Of a stretch of 64,000 nt of DNA, positions 13,366-22,198 are shown in pieces. The DNA lies in the NCBI RefSeq assembly GCF_023008405.1, contig NZ_CP095376.1, positions 520,001 to 584,000 on the forward strand, written 5' to 3'. A program made the translations under genes and the position numbers. The first letter of the stretch is position 1. The number at the start of each line of letters is the position of its first letter. The notes beneath the pieces are model-generated. The model saw only the letters and a program-made list of their open reading frames with translations, made no database searches and had not been told where the DNA came from. The DNA is from Amycolatopsis sp. FBCC-B4732 (lineage in GTDB: Bacteria; Actinomycetota; Actinomycetes; Mycobacteriales; Pseudonocardiaceae).

Positions 13366-13667
13366 ACTCGGGTCCTCACTATGTCTCGGGGTGCCAGACC
13401 GGGCACCACCCCCCGAATCGCGCAGGGCCGCGAGGTCGGTTACGGTGCCCCGTGACGCACCAATCCGGCGCGGGCGTCGCTGTCTACGGTGACGGTTCAG
13501 CGCGGTGCACGGCCAGTGAGTCCCGCATCGCCGTGCCATGTGTTTCACACCCCAAACCATGCGTTTTGCATGACTTCTCCGTGTTTGCCGCACTGGTTGA
13601 GTAGACCTCGTGTGGAGCAGGATTCAGATTCTCGTCCCGCCCCACCCGGCTACCGGCAGGAGAGCCC
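13366..13667. promoter_or_regulatory. Divergent regulatory region between HxlR gene and azole-peptide operon
   Basis: 302 bp without a gene. It holds two palindromic words close together: CATGTGTTTCACAC (13537-13550) and CATGCGTTTTGCATG (13557-13571). They lie 96-131 bp before the cyclodehydratase start and 172-207 bp before the HxlR start. The same words recur at 20750, 30323 and 54792, making this the best operator candidate in the window. Confidence 0.6.
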
Positions 13668-15974
13668 ATGCGCACGACGGCTGTCAACGCACGGGTCCCG
13701 GAAGACGGCGGCGCGGTGCCGACGCGGGCCCCCGCCTTCCGCCGGCACCTCCGCGCCGAGGTCAGGGCGGGCAAAGGGGCGTACCTGTTCTCCGAGCAGG
13801 GCGTGATCGCGATGCGCGGGGCGAAGATCGAGTCGCTCGCGGCGCTGCTGGACGGGACCCACGACCTCGACGGGCTGCTGCGCGACCGGCCCGGCGGGAT
13901 GGCCCCGGAAGAGGTTGCCGCGCTGCTGGCGCAGCTGGTCGACGCCGGTCTGGTGACGTTGCGCAGCCAGGGAGAAGACGACCGGGCCGGCGACGAACGC
14001 GCGCTGGCCTACTGGGACGCGTGCGGCGTGGACGCCGACCTCGTCGCCGCACGGCAGGGCACCGTGCGGCTGACGGCGGTCGGGGACAGCGCCGACGGCG
14101 TCGACCCCGGCGCGGTCGAGCGGGCGCTCGCCGGTGCCGGGCTCGGGGTGGTGCGCGCCGACGCCGGGGCCGCCGACCTGTCGGTCGTGCTGTGCGCCGA
14201 CTACCTCGACCCGCGGCTGGCCGAAGTCGACGCCGAACACCGGCGGGCCGGGCGGCCGTGGCTGCTGGCGCGCCCGTTCGGCGCCCAGGTGTGGATCGGC
14301 CCGGTGCTGCAGCCGGAAGGCGCCTGCTGGCACTGCCTGACCCACCGGCTGTGGGGTCACCGGCACGCCGAAGCGTGCGTGCAGGAGGAGCTGGGCCACG
14401 CCGGCCCGGCGCGCCGCCCGATGCCGGCGTTGCCGCCGCTCACCTCGGCCGCGGCGCACCTCGTGGCGCTGGAAGCGGCCAAGTGGGTGGCCGGCTACCG
14501 CTACCACGGCCAGCAGTGCGTGTGGACGCTCGACACCCTCGACCTGCAGGGCCGCCTGCACGAGCTGCGCCGCCGCCCGCAGTGCCCGGGTTGCGGCGAC
14601 CCGTGGCAGGTGGCGTGGCGCTCGGTCCGGCCGGTGACGCTGCAGCCGGCGAAGAAGGCGACCACCGGCGGCGGCGGGCACCGCACGGCGACGCCGTCAC
14701 AGATGCTCGAGCGGCACCGGCACCTGATCAGCCCGATCACCGGGATCATCAAGGAGATCCAGCCGGACCCGGCCGCGCCGCCGTTCGCCAACGCCTACCG
14801 CTCCGGGCCCAACGTCGCCCGCGGCATCACCGGGATGGCCGCGCTGCGCGCCGGGCTGCGCTGCGAAAACGGCGGCAAGGGCGTCAGCCCGCTCGACGCG
14901 GAGGTCAGCGCGCTCTGCGAGGCGGCGGAACGCTTCTCCGGCAACTTCCAGGGCGACGAGCTGCGCATTCGCGGCTCCTACGACGAGCTGGAGGACGAAG
15001 CCGTCCACCCCAACGCCTGCATGCTCTTCGCCGGGCGGCAGTACGCCGACCGCGAGGCGTGGAACCGCGCGCACGCCGACTTCCAGCACGTCCCCGAGCC
15101 GTTCGACACGTCGGCCCGCACCGACTGGACGCCGGTGTGGTCGCCGTCCGGGCGCCGCCGCCTGCTGCCGACGTCCTACCTCTACTACGGGACCCCGCGG
15201 GTGAGCGCGGCGCGCGGGGTGCGCGCCGATTCGAACGGCGCGGCGGCGGGCAGCAGCCTGGAGGACGCGATCCTGCAGGGCGCGCTCGAGCTCGTCGAAC
15301 GCGACGCCGTGGCGCTGTGGTGGTACAACCGCACGCCGGTGCCGGGCGTAGACCTCGCCTCGTTCGCCGACGCGTGGCTCGAGGAGATGGCGGGCAACTA
15401 CGTGGCGATCGGCCGCGAGCTGTGGGTCCTCGACGTGACCTCCGACCTGGGGATCCCGGTGGCCGTCGCGCTTTCGCGGCGGACCGACGGGCCGCACGAG
15501 GACATCATGATGGGCTTCGGCGCGCACCTCGACCCGCGGATCGCGGTGCGCCGCGCGGTGACCGAGCTGAACCAGATGCTGCCGGTCGTGCGGGAAGGCG
15601 GCCGCGGCCTCGACGACCCGGACGCGCGGCGCTGGCTCGCCTACGCGACCGTCGCGAACCAGCCGTACCTGCGACCGGCGGCCGGGCAGCGGATGCGGAC
15701 CGCGGCGGACTTCCCGTTCGTCAACCGGCCCGACGTCCGCGACGACGTCGAGGCGCTGGGCAAGGTGTTCGACCGCGCGGGCCTGGAGCTGCTGGTGCTC
15801 GACCAGACCCGCCCGGACGTCGGGATCCCCGTGGTCAAGGTGCTCGTGCCCGGCCTGCGCCCGTTCTGGGCCCGGTTCGCGCCCGGCCGCCTCTTCGACG
15901 TCCCGGTCGCGCTGGGCAGGCTCGAGGCGCCGACTCCGTACGAGCGGCTCAACCCGTTCCCGATGTTCCTCTGA
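13668..15974 (+). CDS. Fused E1-like/YcaO TOMM cyclodehydratase
   Basis: A 768-residue fusion. The N-terminal half (about 20-350) is an E1-like/ocin-ThiF partner domain that binds the precursor leader. It has two zinc-type CxxC pairs (Cys220/223 and Cys306/309). The C-terminal half (about 360-768) is a YcaO domain ending in the proline-rich NPFPMFL tail needed for cyclodehydration. Such C-D fusions convert Cys, Ser and Thr of a precursor peptide to azolines using ATP. The ATG follows AGGAGAG. It is followed by a SagB-type oxidase, and no peptide gene directly precedes it; the best precursor candidate is at 21049. Confidence 0.9.
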   Translation: MRTTAVNARVPEDGGAVPTRAPAFRRHLRAEVRAGKGAYLFSEQGVIAMRGAKIESLAALLDGTHDLDGLLRDRPGGMAPEEVAALLAQLVDAGLVTLRSQGEDDRAGDERALAYWDACGVDADLVAARQGTVRLTAVGDSADGVDPGAVERALAGAGLGVVRADAGAADLSVVLCADYLDPRLAEVDAEHRRAGRPWLLARPFGAQVWIGPVLQPEGACWHCLTHRLWGHRHAEACVQEELGHAGPARRPMPALPPLTSAAAHLVALEAAKWVAGYRYHGQQCVWTLDTLDLQGRLHELRRRPQCPGCGDPWQVAWRSVRPVTLQPAKKATTGGGGHRTATPSQMLERHRHLISPITGIIKEIQPDPAAPPFANAYRSGPNVARGITGMAALRAGLRCENGGKGVSPLDAEVSALCEAAERFSGNFQGDELRIRGSYDELEDEAVHPNACMLFAGRQYADREAWNRAHADFQHVPEPFDTSARTDWTPVWSPSGRRRLLPTSYLYYGTPRVSAARGVRADSNGAAAGSSLEDAILQGALELVERDAVALWWYNRTPVPGVDLASFADAWLEEMAGNYVAIGRELWVLDVTSDLGIPVAVALSRRTDGPHEDIMMGFGAHLDPRIAVRRAVTELNQMLPVVREGGRGLDDPDARRWLAYATVANQPYLRPAAGQRMRTAADFPFVNRPDVRDDVEALGKVFDRAGLELLVLDQTRPDVGIPVVKVLVPGLRPFWARFAPGRLFDVPVALGRLEAPTPYERLNPFPMFL

Positions 15975-16023
15975 GCGTCCCGTGGGAAGCTCGGTTTTCG
16001 CAGTTCGCTTGAGGAGTTCCGCC

Positions 16024-17469
16024 TTGCCTGCACACCGCCAGGAGGGGATCCCGGAGACCGTCCGGCTCTGGTCCCTCACCGAAGACACCCTGCTGGAGGC
16101 GGGGGACGACGACACGATCGTCGCCATCACCTGGTGGGGTGAGTACGAGCTGGCGGACATCCCCGGTCCGGTCCGTGAGTCGCTCGGCCGGATGGTGCTC
16201 GGCCCGGTCTCGATGGGCAACCTCGCCTCGTCGGCCAGCGGTGGCACCGAAGCCTGGGCGGGGGCGCTGCGCAAGGCGCTGAACCGGTTGTCCGGCTCGG
16301 TCGTGCACTCGCTGGCGCTCAACGACGGCCGCGGGCCCCTGCTTTCGGCGATCCCGGTGACGCAGTTCCCGGTCTTCCCGAGCGATCCGGTGCAACCGGG
16401 CCGGCTCATCAAGCTTTCGCGGTTCTCGGCCATGCGCCCGGACGGTGGCGGGCTGCTGCTCGAATCGCCCCGCGCCCGGTACCGCGTCGCGCTGCTGCGC
16501 CCGGCGGCGGTGACCGTCGCGTCGTCGCTCGCCCGGCCGGTCACCGTCGCCCAGGTCGCCGAGACGACCGGGCTGACCGAAGCGGTGGTGGCCGACATCG
16601 CGGCGTTCCTGGTGTCCGCCGGCGTGGTGCTCGCGGCCGACGACTGGGCGGAGTTCGCCGAGGACGGCGACGACGACCTCGCCGCCTGGTCGCCCGACGA
16701 CCTGATGTTCCACGCGCGCAGCCGGACGTGGCAGAAGGGCGGGTCCTCGGAACCGGGGCCGCGCCGCACCGGCGCCGAGCCGCCGGTGGTCAAGCCGATC
16801 ACGGCGGGCCCGACCTTCCCGTTGCACCGCCCCGACCCGGCGGTGCTCAAGGCGGCCGACCCGACGCTGAGCTCGCTGCTCGAAGAAGACCACCTGTGCC
16901 CCGAGGTCACCGAGCGCGCGTTGTCGGCCGAGCAGATCGGCGAGTTCCTCTTCCGCGCCGCGCGGGTGCGCTCGATCGGGCCGACGTACCTGCCCGGCGG
17001 GCCCGGCCACGAGGCGTCCCAGCGGCCGTACTTCAGCGTCGCCTGCCTGTACGAGCTCGAAATCTACGTCGCCGTCAACCGGTGCGCGGGCCTCGGGCGC
17101 GGGATCTACCACTACGACCCGCTGTGGCACACGCTGACGCTCATCAACGACGACGCGGTGGCGCTGGACGGCATGCTGGACCTGGCGATGATCGGCGCCG
17201 GCAGCCACCGCAGGCCGTCGGTGCTGCTGACGATGACCGCGCGGATGTCGCGGATCGCGTGGGTGCTCGGCAGCGCCGCATACGCGACGACCCTGCTGCA
17301 CGTCGGCGCGCTCCAGCAAGTCCTGTACCTCACGGCGAAGGCGATGGGCCTCGCCGCGCACGCCGTGCCGGTCGACGCCGGCGACCGCGTCGACCGCTCG
17401 CTGAAGCTGGAGTGGCCCGCCGAAGTGAGCGTCGGCGAGTGCGTCCTCGACTTCCCCGGGGTCGGTTGA
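16024..17469 (+). CDS. SagB/ThcOx-family azoline dehydrogenase
   Basis: A 481-residue flavoprotein. The nitroreductase-like FMN domain occupies the C-terminal 230 residues (FLFRAARVRSIGP, then YFSVACLYELEIYVAVNRCAGLGRG in pieces, and a C-terminal AKAMGLAAHAVPV). The N-terminal 250 residues form the extra winged-helix region seen in SagB proteins. It oxidises azolines to azoles after YcaO. TTG at 16024 is chosen because GAGGAG lies 6 bases upstream; GTG at 15982 is the alternative. It is 49 bases after the YcaO gene and in one operon with it. Confidence 0.85.
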   Translation: MPAHRQEGIPETVRLWSLTEDTLLEAGDDDTIVAITWWGEYELADIPGPVRESLGRMVLGPVSMGNLASSASGGTEAWAGALRKALNRLSGSVVHSLALNDGRGPLLSAIPVTQFPVFPSDPVQPGRLIKLSRFSAMRPDGGGLLLESPRARYRVALLRPAAVTVASSLARPVTVAQVAETTGLTEAVVADIAAFLVSAGVVLAADDWAEFAEDGDDDLAAWSPDDLMFHARSRTWQKGGSSEPGPRRTGAEPPVVKPITAGPTFPLHRPDPAVLKAADPTLSSLLEEDHLCPEVTERALSAEQIGEFLFRAARVRSIGPTYLPGGPGHEASQRPYFSVACLYELEIYVAVNRCAGLGRGIYHYDPLWHTLTLINDDAVALDGMLDLAMIGAGSHRRPSVLLTMTARMSRIAWVLGSAAYATTLLHVGALQQVLYLTAKAMGLAAHAVPVDAGDRVDRSLKLEWPAEVSVGECVLDFPGVG

Positions 17470-17537
17470 CCCCTGAATCCGGCGGGCCGCCCTGTTACCT
17501 TGGAGTCACTGGGGTGCGGGGTGACGCGGGAGGGGCC

Positions 17538-18731
17538 GTGGTTTATCCGGTGCGGGTGCGCGGTGCACGGCTTCGGAGGCGGACCGCGCCGCTCGCGGGC
17601 GAGCGGCAGGAATCCCGCGCGCTCGTGCTCGGCGCGCAGGCCGTGGCCGCCGTCGGGGTGGCCGTGCTGGCCGCACTGCCGGTGCTGACCGGTGCCCAGC
17701 CCTGGTTCCTCAAGCCGATCGCGCTGGTGTGCGCCGCGGGGCTGGTGGCCGGGCACCTCGCCTGGTTCGCCCGTGGCCGCGTCCGGCGTCCGTGGCTGGC
17801 CCTGACCGTGCAGGCCGTGCTGGGATTCGGGCCGTTGCTGGCGCTCGGGGAGCCGTGGAGCACGGCGGGCGGCTTCTTCGCCGGCGGGCTGCTGCTGGTG
17901 TCCCCGCCGGCCAGAGCGGTGCCGTGGGCGCTGCTCGCGTGCGTCGTGGCCGGGGTCGTTTCGGCGCTGCCGGGCTGGCCGGCCGGGTTGCTCGACGCGG
18001 GGGTGGGGAGCGCGGTGTCGGCCGGGGTGGCGGCGCTGTCCCTATTCGGGCTCGCGACGGCCGCGCGGGTGGTCGCCGGGCGGGCGGAGGAGGTGTGCGA
18101 GCTGAAGCGCCGGACCATCGCCGAGGAACGCATGCGCTTCTCCCGAGACCTCCACGACCTGCTGGGATTGAGCCTTTCGGCCATCACCCTCAAGGGTGAA
18201 CTCGTCGACCGCATGGTGCCCGGCAAGCCGGAGCTGGCCAAGGCGGAACTGGCGGAGCTGCTGGTGATGTCCCGGCGCGCGCTGGCCGACGTCCGCACGA
18301 TCGCGGCGGGCTACCGCGAACTGTCCCTGGAAGAGGAGTGCCGCGCGGCGGCGGACGTGCTGAGCGCGGCGGGCACCCGCGTGACGGTCGCCCGCTCCGG
18401 CATCGGCGAGCTGCCGCCGCCGGTGGCCACGACGCTGGGGACGGTGCTGCGCGAAGGGGTGACGAACGTGGTGCGCCACAGCACGGCGAGCTGGTGCGCG
18501 TTCTCGGTGAGCACCGAGGACGGCACGGCCTGGCTGGAGATCGTCAACGACGGCGCGGGCGGCGCCGGCGGCGGTGGTGCGGGTTCGGGCGCGGGACTGC
18601 GGAACCTGGGCGACCGCGTGGCGGCGATGAACGGGACGTTGACGACGGAAGTGGGCCAGGACGGCACCCACCGCCTGCTGGTGGCGATCCCGGTCGGGTC
18701 GGTGCGCAGGGAACGCCCGAAGGCGAGCTGA
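17538..18731 (+). CDS. Sensor histidine kinase, HisKA_3/NarX-DesK type
   Basis: A 397-residue kinase with four to five N-terminal membrane helices (about 28-175), a dimerisation/phosphoacceptor helix SRDLHDLLGLSLS with His206, and a HATPase domain (VLREGVTNVVRHS, EIVNDG, GAGLRNLGDR). The GTG at 17538 has GGGAGGGG upstream. It lies 68 bases after the azoline dehydrogenase and is probably in the same transcript. Its sequence closely resembles both halves of the tandem kinase at 22.2-24.6 kb; the two response regulators nearby are the likely partners. Confidence 0.88.
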   Translation: MVYPVRVRGARLRRRTAPLAGERQESRALVLGAQAVAAVGVAVLAALPVLTGAQPWFLKPIALVCAAGLVAGHLAWFARGRVRRPWLALTVQAVLGFGPLLALGEPWSTAGGFFAGGLLLVSPPARAVPWALLACVVAGVVSALPGWPAGLLDAGVGSAVSAGVAALSLFGLATAARVVAGRAEEVCELKRRTIAEERMRFSRDLHDLLGLSLSAITLKGELVDRMVPGKPELAKAELAELLVMSRRALADVRTIAAGYRELSLEEECRAAADVLSAAGTRVTVARSGIGELPPPVATTLGTVLREGVTNVVRHSTASWCAFSVSTEDGTAWLEIVNDGAGGAGGGGAGSGAGLRNLGDRVAAMNGTLTTEVGQDGTHRLLVAIPVGSVRRERPKAS

Positions 18732-18789
18732 GGCCGGCGGCCCGGCCTGCGCGGTGCCGGGCGGCTCGGTGGTCGCCGGGCTCGCTCAC

Positions 18790-18845
18790 GCGCCCCCGAT
18801 GTGGCGTTCGGTGCGTTGGACGCAACCAACGCCACATTGGGGCGC
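18790..18845. terminator. Long hairpin between convergent kinase and response-regulator genes
   Basis: Imperfect inverted repeat: GCGCCCCCGATGTGGCGTT pairs with AACGCCACATTGGGGCGC, extended by GGTGCG/CGCAACC around a TTGG loop. It sits between the stops at 18731 (+) and 18964 (-), fitting a shared terminator. The 18846-18930 stretch adds degenerate GCGGGTGCGGGCGCAG repeats and no gene. Confidence 0.7.
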
Positions 18846-18963
18846 TCGCGGCTGGGCGCGGAGCGGGTGCGGGCGGGTGCGGGCGCAGCGGAGCGGGCGG
18901 GTGCGGGCGCAGCTGGGCCAGGCGGAGCGGGGTGGGCGAAAGCGCTTTCCGGGACCGGTGCGG

Positions 18964-19569
18964 TCAGAGCCACTCGGCTTCGGTGGCGATGCGGATCGCG
19001 TGGACCCGGTTGCGGGCGTTCAGCTTCGTCACCACCGCGGCCAGGTAGTTGCGGACCGTGCCCGCCGACAGGAACAGCTCGGACGCGATGTCGGCCACCG
19101 TCCGGCCGCGCGCTGCCAGTGACAGGATCTCGATCTCGCGCGGGGTCAGCGGGCAGTCGTCGGTTTCCCAAGCGGCCAGTGCCAGTTCGCTGTCGATGAC
19201 CCGGCGTCCGATCGCGACCGAGCGGACCGCGTTCGCCAGCTTGTCCGACGGCGCGTCCTTGAGCAGGAAGCCGTTCACCTTGGCGTCCAGCGCGCGGCGC
19301 ACCGTGCCCGGGCGGCCGAGGCTGGTCAGGATCAGCGTGTGGACGTCGGGCAGGCTCTCGTGGATCTCGATGGCGGCGGACAGGCCGTCCTTGCCCGGCA
19401 GGTCGATGTCGATGATCGCGACGTCGGGCTGTGCCGCCTTCGCGGCGGGCAGGATCTGGTCCCCCGTGGACACCTCGGCCACGACCTCGATGTCGGATTC
19501 GAGGTTCAGCAAGGCGACGAGCGCGCCGCGGACCATGTGCATGTCCTCGGCCAGCAACACCTTGATCAC
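18964..19569 (-). CDS. NarL/FixJ-family response regulator (copy 1)
   Basis: A 201-residue regulator. The receiver domain has acidic pair Glu8/Asp9, phospho-acceptor Asp54 (DIDLPGKDG), switch residue in LTSLGRPG and LKDAP lysine. The C-terminal LuxR-type helix-turn-helix (LTPREIEILSLAARGRTVADIA, then AGTVRNYLAAVVTKLN) binds DNA. GTG at 19569 is chosen over GTG at 19584 because the paralogue at 21541 begins at the identical residue with GGAGG before it. It faces the kinase gene convergently. The two regulators are near-identical in length and layout, evidence of a local duplication. Confidence 0.9.
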   Translation of the reverse strand: MIKVLLAEDMHMVRGALVALLNLESDIEVVAEVSTGDQILPAAKAAQPDVAIIDIDLPGKDGLSAAIEIHESLPDVHTLILTSLGRPGTVRRALDAKVNGFLLKDAPSDKLANAVRSVAIGRRVIDSELALAAWETDDCPLTPREIEILSLAARGRTVADIASELFLSAGTVRNYLAAVVTKLNARNRVHAIRIATEAEWL

Positions 19570-19842
19570 GACGGTACCTCGCACCCCAGTCCGACGACTC
19601 CGAACAGTAATTGTACGCCATTGCCCCGCACCGCCGGAGTTTCGCGGAAGTGAAACCCCGATCGCGCACCGGAGGAGAATGCCCCCTCAATTCCCGCGCG
19701 CTTACCCGAGATAGGCACTTACCCGCAATCCCGCGGCCGATGACGGCACGTTGGGCCGAACGGCCGCGGGTGCTCCCCAGTACCCCACGCCGCCCGCACC
19801 CCGGCGGGCGGCGGCTTCCCCAGTGACTCCCCAGTGCGTGCT

Positions 19843-20595
19843 TCAGCTCGCCAGCGAACGCGAAACGGCGGCCTGGCGCAGGTCCGGGAGGGCCAGCAGG
19901 ACCGGCGGGTCGAAGCCGTGGCGCGGGCGCAGCCGGACGTCGGCCAGGCTCGCCGTGACGCCGCGCTGGATGGTCACCGGGCCGGTGAGGCCGGTGAACG
20001 GCCGCAGCCCCTGGTTGCCGTCCAGCGGGCAGCTGCCGAACGCGTGGGTCAGCACGTACCACGACCCCAGCGGAACGTCTGCCAGCGCGTACGGCCCGGG
20101 ACCGGGCACGACGACGTGCCGGGCGGGGGTACCCTCGGCGATCCGGGCGCTGAAGAGCCCGATGAACACCGGCCCGACGTCGGCCGGCGAGGAAAGGCGC
20201 AGCTGCCCGCGCACCGTGGCACCCGAGCCCGGCTCGGCCTGCCGGTCGGCGATCCGCGGCGCCATGCCGTGCAGCTGGCGGTAACCGGACGGCGAGACGC
20301 CGACGCTGCCGCTGAACCGCGCGCTGAAGGTGCCGACGCTGTTGTACCCGACCTGGTGGCTGATGTCGGCCACCGAGATGACGGTGGTCGCGAGCAGGCG
20401 TTTCGCCTCCGCCAGCCGCAGCGCCGAGAGGAACCGGCCGGGCGAGAGCCCGGTGACCCGCAGGAACACGCGGGTGAAGTGGAACTTGCTGAACATGGCC
20501 GCGCGGGCGAGGTCGTCGATCGTGAGCCGCTCGCCCAGGTTGTCTCGCATGGTCACGATCGCTCGCGCCACAGCTTGCCGGACGATCTCATCCAT
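19843..20595 (-). CDS. AraC-family regulator with GyrI-like-sized C-terminal domain
   Basis: A 250-residue protein with an N-terminal AraC double helix-turn-helix (residues 18-110: LTIDDLARAAMFSKFHFTRVF, then ISVADISHQVGYNSVGTFSARF). The C-terminal 140 residues are a probable ligand domain I cannot name. The N-terminal HTH order is the reverse of classical AraC and is shared with the paralogue at 30659-31564. A TGCGTTTTGCA palindrome lies 155 bp before its start. It diverges from the candidate precursor gene, so it may control the peptide. Confidence 0.82.
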   Translation of the reverse strand: MDEIVRQAVARAIVTMRDNLGERLTIDDLARAAMFSKFHFTRVFLRVTGLSPGRFLSALRLAEAKRLLATTVISVADISHQVGYNSVGTFSARFSGSVGVSPSGYRQLHGMAPRIADRQAEPGSGATVRGQLRLSSPADVGPVFIGLFSARIAEGTPARHVVVPGPGPYALADVPLGSWYVLTHAFGSCPLDGNQGLRPFTGLTGPVTIQRGVTASLADVRLRPRHGFDPPVLLALPDLRQAAVSRSLAS

Positions 20596-21048
20596 GGTGG
20601 GCCGTCCTTCCGGTCGAGGATGCCGCCCGATCGCCCGCCGAAGCAGGCACCCGGTGCGGGAATTGATTTCGACTAAAACTGTAGATCCGCCGCCGTCTAC
20701 TTCTTAAGTGCTCTGTGCACCGGTCGACGTGGATTTCACCGGTGGTCGACATGCGTTTTGCACATGCCCTGTTTGTGGGGGTTCGGGGCGGGTAGCCGAC
20801 GTGCACCGGACGTGTGTCACCCGTGACGGTGATAGCAAAGCGCAGCCGGATGACCGCGCTTCGTCACGAAATCGGTGTGCTCAGCTCCCGATTCGACTTC
20901 TTGTTAGGCCGTTCGGAGTCCGCTCCGGAACCGCACGGACCATGTGTAAGCCACAGCGCCCCGATGATGCGGGCACTGGCTGTCGTTGCGTCCGTCGGCG
21001 ACGATTTATGGCACGTGAAGCATTCATCTTCGCCACTGGGAGCAAAAA
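20596..21048. promoter_or_regulatory. Divergent regulatory region, AraC gene / candidate precursor gene
   Basis: 453 bp with no convincing gene. It contains CATGCGTTTTGCACATG at 20750-20766, the same palindrome as before the azole-peptide operon. GTGTGTCACCCGTGACGGTG (20811-20830) adds a CACCCGTGACGGTG mirror-like element. The GC content falls to unusually low levels near 20840-21060 (for example CATTCATCTTCGCC and AGCAAAAAATG), as expected for a promoter and leader before a highly expressed small gene. Confidence 0.5.
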
Positions 21049-21225
21049 ATGTCCGCACAGGTTTCTGCTGACGTCCGCGCACTTTTCGCCGATATGGGTA
21101 TCGAGTTCGAGAAGGCCGCGACCGATCTGGCCATCGACCGCTTCGAGCAGTGGAGCAACCGCGGCGCCGACCTCCGTCCCGTCATGGGCACCATCTGCAA
21201 CATGGACCTCCTCGAAGCCGCCTGA
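21049..21225 (+). CDS. 58-residue peptide, candidate RiPP (TOMM) precursor
   Basis: ATG at 21049 with GGGAG six bases upstream; stop TGA at 21223. The product has an acidic, amphipathic helical leader-like stretch (ADVRALFADMGIEFEKAA, residues 7-24, then a second helix to Trp35), followed by RGADLRP and a C-terminal MGTICNMDLLEAA carrying the only cysteine (Cys50) next to Thr48. This leader/core layout, the lone TIC cyclisable site and the location inside a YcaO-SagB locus suggest an azole-peptide precursor. It is 5 kb from the cyclodehydratase and flanked by AraC and a response regulator, so it could instead be a signalling peptide. I recognise no known family. Confidence 0.6.
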   Translation: MSAQVSADVRALFADMGIEFEKAATDLAIDRFEQWSNRGADLRPVMGTICNMDLLEAA

Positions 21226-21540
21226 GGTCTGTTTGCGCAGTTCCTGACGGTGCCGAGCCGGTCTCGACGGATGCCTCCCGTGTCCGCTGCGACCGGCTCG
21301 TCGCATGTGGAGGGCCCGAGTGTCCACACTCGCCGGCCGGTGACTTTCCCACCGGACCGCCGGTACGCTCGTCACGGCCGGTAGCCGTCCGGTCGCGAGC
21401 TGGTATTTTTAACCTGGTACTTACCTGGTGCGGAGTATTCCCGCCGCGGTGACGGCAAAGTGGTGCCCGAATGGTGCAACCGATTCGTCAAGCAGAATGT
21501 TTAACTGAGCTTCTGGGGAATCGTGAGTGCGGAGGCACCC
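21226..21540. promoter_or_regulatory. Intergenic region upstream of response regulator 2
   Basis: 315 bp without a credible gene. It includes a tandem ACCTGGT pair (TTTTTAACCTGGTACTTACCTGGT, overlapping 21405-21430) and an AT-rich patch unusual for this genome, probably the promoter/operator of the response regulator gene. A CCGGTA/TACCGG-type inverted segment near 21355-21385 could end the precursor transcript. Confidence 0.4.
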
Positions 21541-22146
21541 GTGATCAGAGTGCTGGTTGCCGAGGACATGCACATCGTGCGGGGCGCACTGGTCGCCCTG
21601 CTGCGGCTGGAGCCCGACATCGAGGTCGTCGCGGAGGTCGCGTCCGGGCTGGAGATCCTGCCCACCGCCAGGGCCAAGCAGGCGCAGGTGGCGGTCATCG
21701 ACATCGACCTGCCGGGCAAGGACGGGCTCACGGCGGCCGGTGAGCTGCACGAACAGCTGCCGGAGTGCCGGACGCTCATCCTGACCAGCCTGGGCAGACC
21801 GGGGACGCTCCGGCGCGCGCTGGACGCCAAGGTGGGCGGGTTCCTGCTGAAGGACGCACCGCCCGACAAGCTGGCCAACGCCGTCCGCGGGGTCCTCGCG
21901 GGCCGCCGCATGGTCGACGGGGACCTGGCGCTGGCGGCCTGGGACACGGTGGACTGCCCGCTCACCGGCCGCGAGCTGGACGTGCTGCGGATGACCGCGC
22001 AGGGCTACGGGACCGTCGAAGTCGCCGCGCGCCTGTACCTGTCCGCCGGCACGGTCCGCAACTACCTGACGACCGTCGTCGCGAAGCTCAACGCCCGCAA
22101 CCGGGTCGACGCCATCCGCATCGCCGAGGAGTCCGGCTGGCTCTGA
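21541..22146 (+). CDS. NarL/FixJ-family response regulator (copy 2)
   Basis: A 201-residue regulator aligned without gaps to the one at 18964-19569. Receiver residues Glu8/Asp9, Asp54 and the LKDAP lysine are kept, and the LuxR-type HTH (LTGRELDVLRMTAQGYGTVEVA, in part, then SAGTVRNYLTTVVAKLN) is intact. GTG at 21541 has GGAGG five bases upstream; an earlier GTG at 21523 would place that site inside the gene. It converges on the tandem kinase gene across a strong terminator and lies 315 bp after the candidate precursor gene. Confidence 0.9.
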   Translation: MIRVLVAEDMHIVRGALVALLRLEPDIEVVAEVASGLEILPTARAKQAQVAVIDIDLPGKDGLTAAGELHEQLPECRTLILTSLGRPGTLRRALDAKVGGFLLKDAPPDKLANAVRGVLAGRRMVDGDLALAAWDTVDCPLTGRELDVLRMTAQGYGTVEVAARLYLSAGTVRNYLTTVVAKLNARNRVDAIRIAEESGWL

Positions 22147-22151
22147 GCCGC

Positions 22152-22192
22152 GGCATACTGGTCTGGACCATAAAGGTACAGACCAGTATGCC
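22152..22192. terminator. Perfect bidirectional terminator between response regulator 2 and tandem kinase
   Basis: GGCATACTGGTCTG (22152-22165) and CAGACCAGTATGCC (22179-22192) form a perfect 14-bp stem with a 13-nt loop, in the 52-bp gap between convergent genes. Its relatively AT-rich stem stands out from the surroundings. Confidence 0.85.
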
Positions 22193-22198
22193 CGTGGT

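Noticed and set aside
21267-21380. A 37-codon frame after the candidate precursor gene
   Set aside because: No ribosome site and arginine/histidine-rich random-looking product; likely chance.
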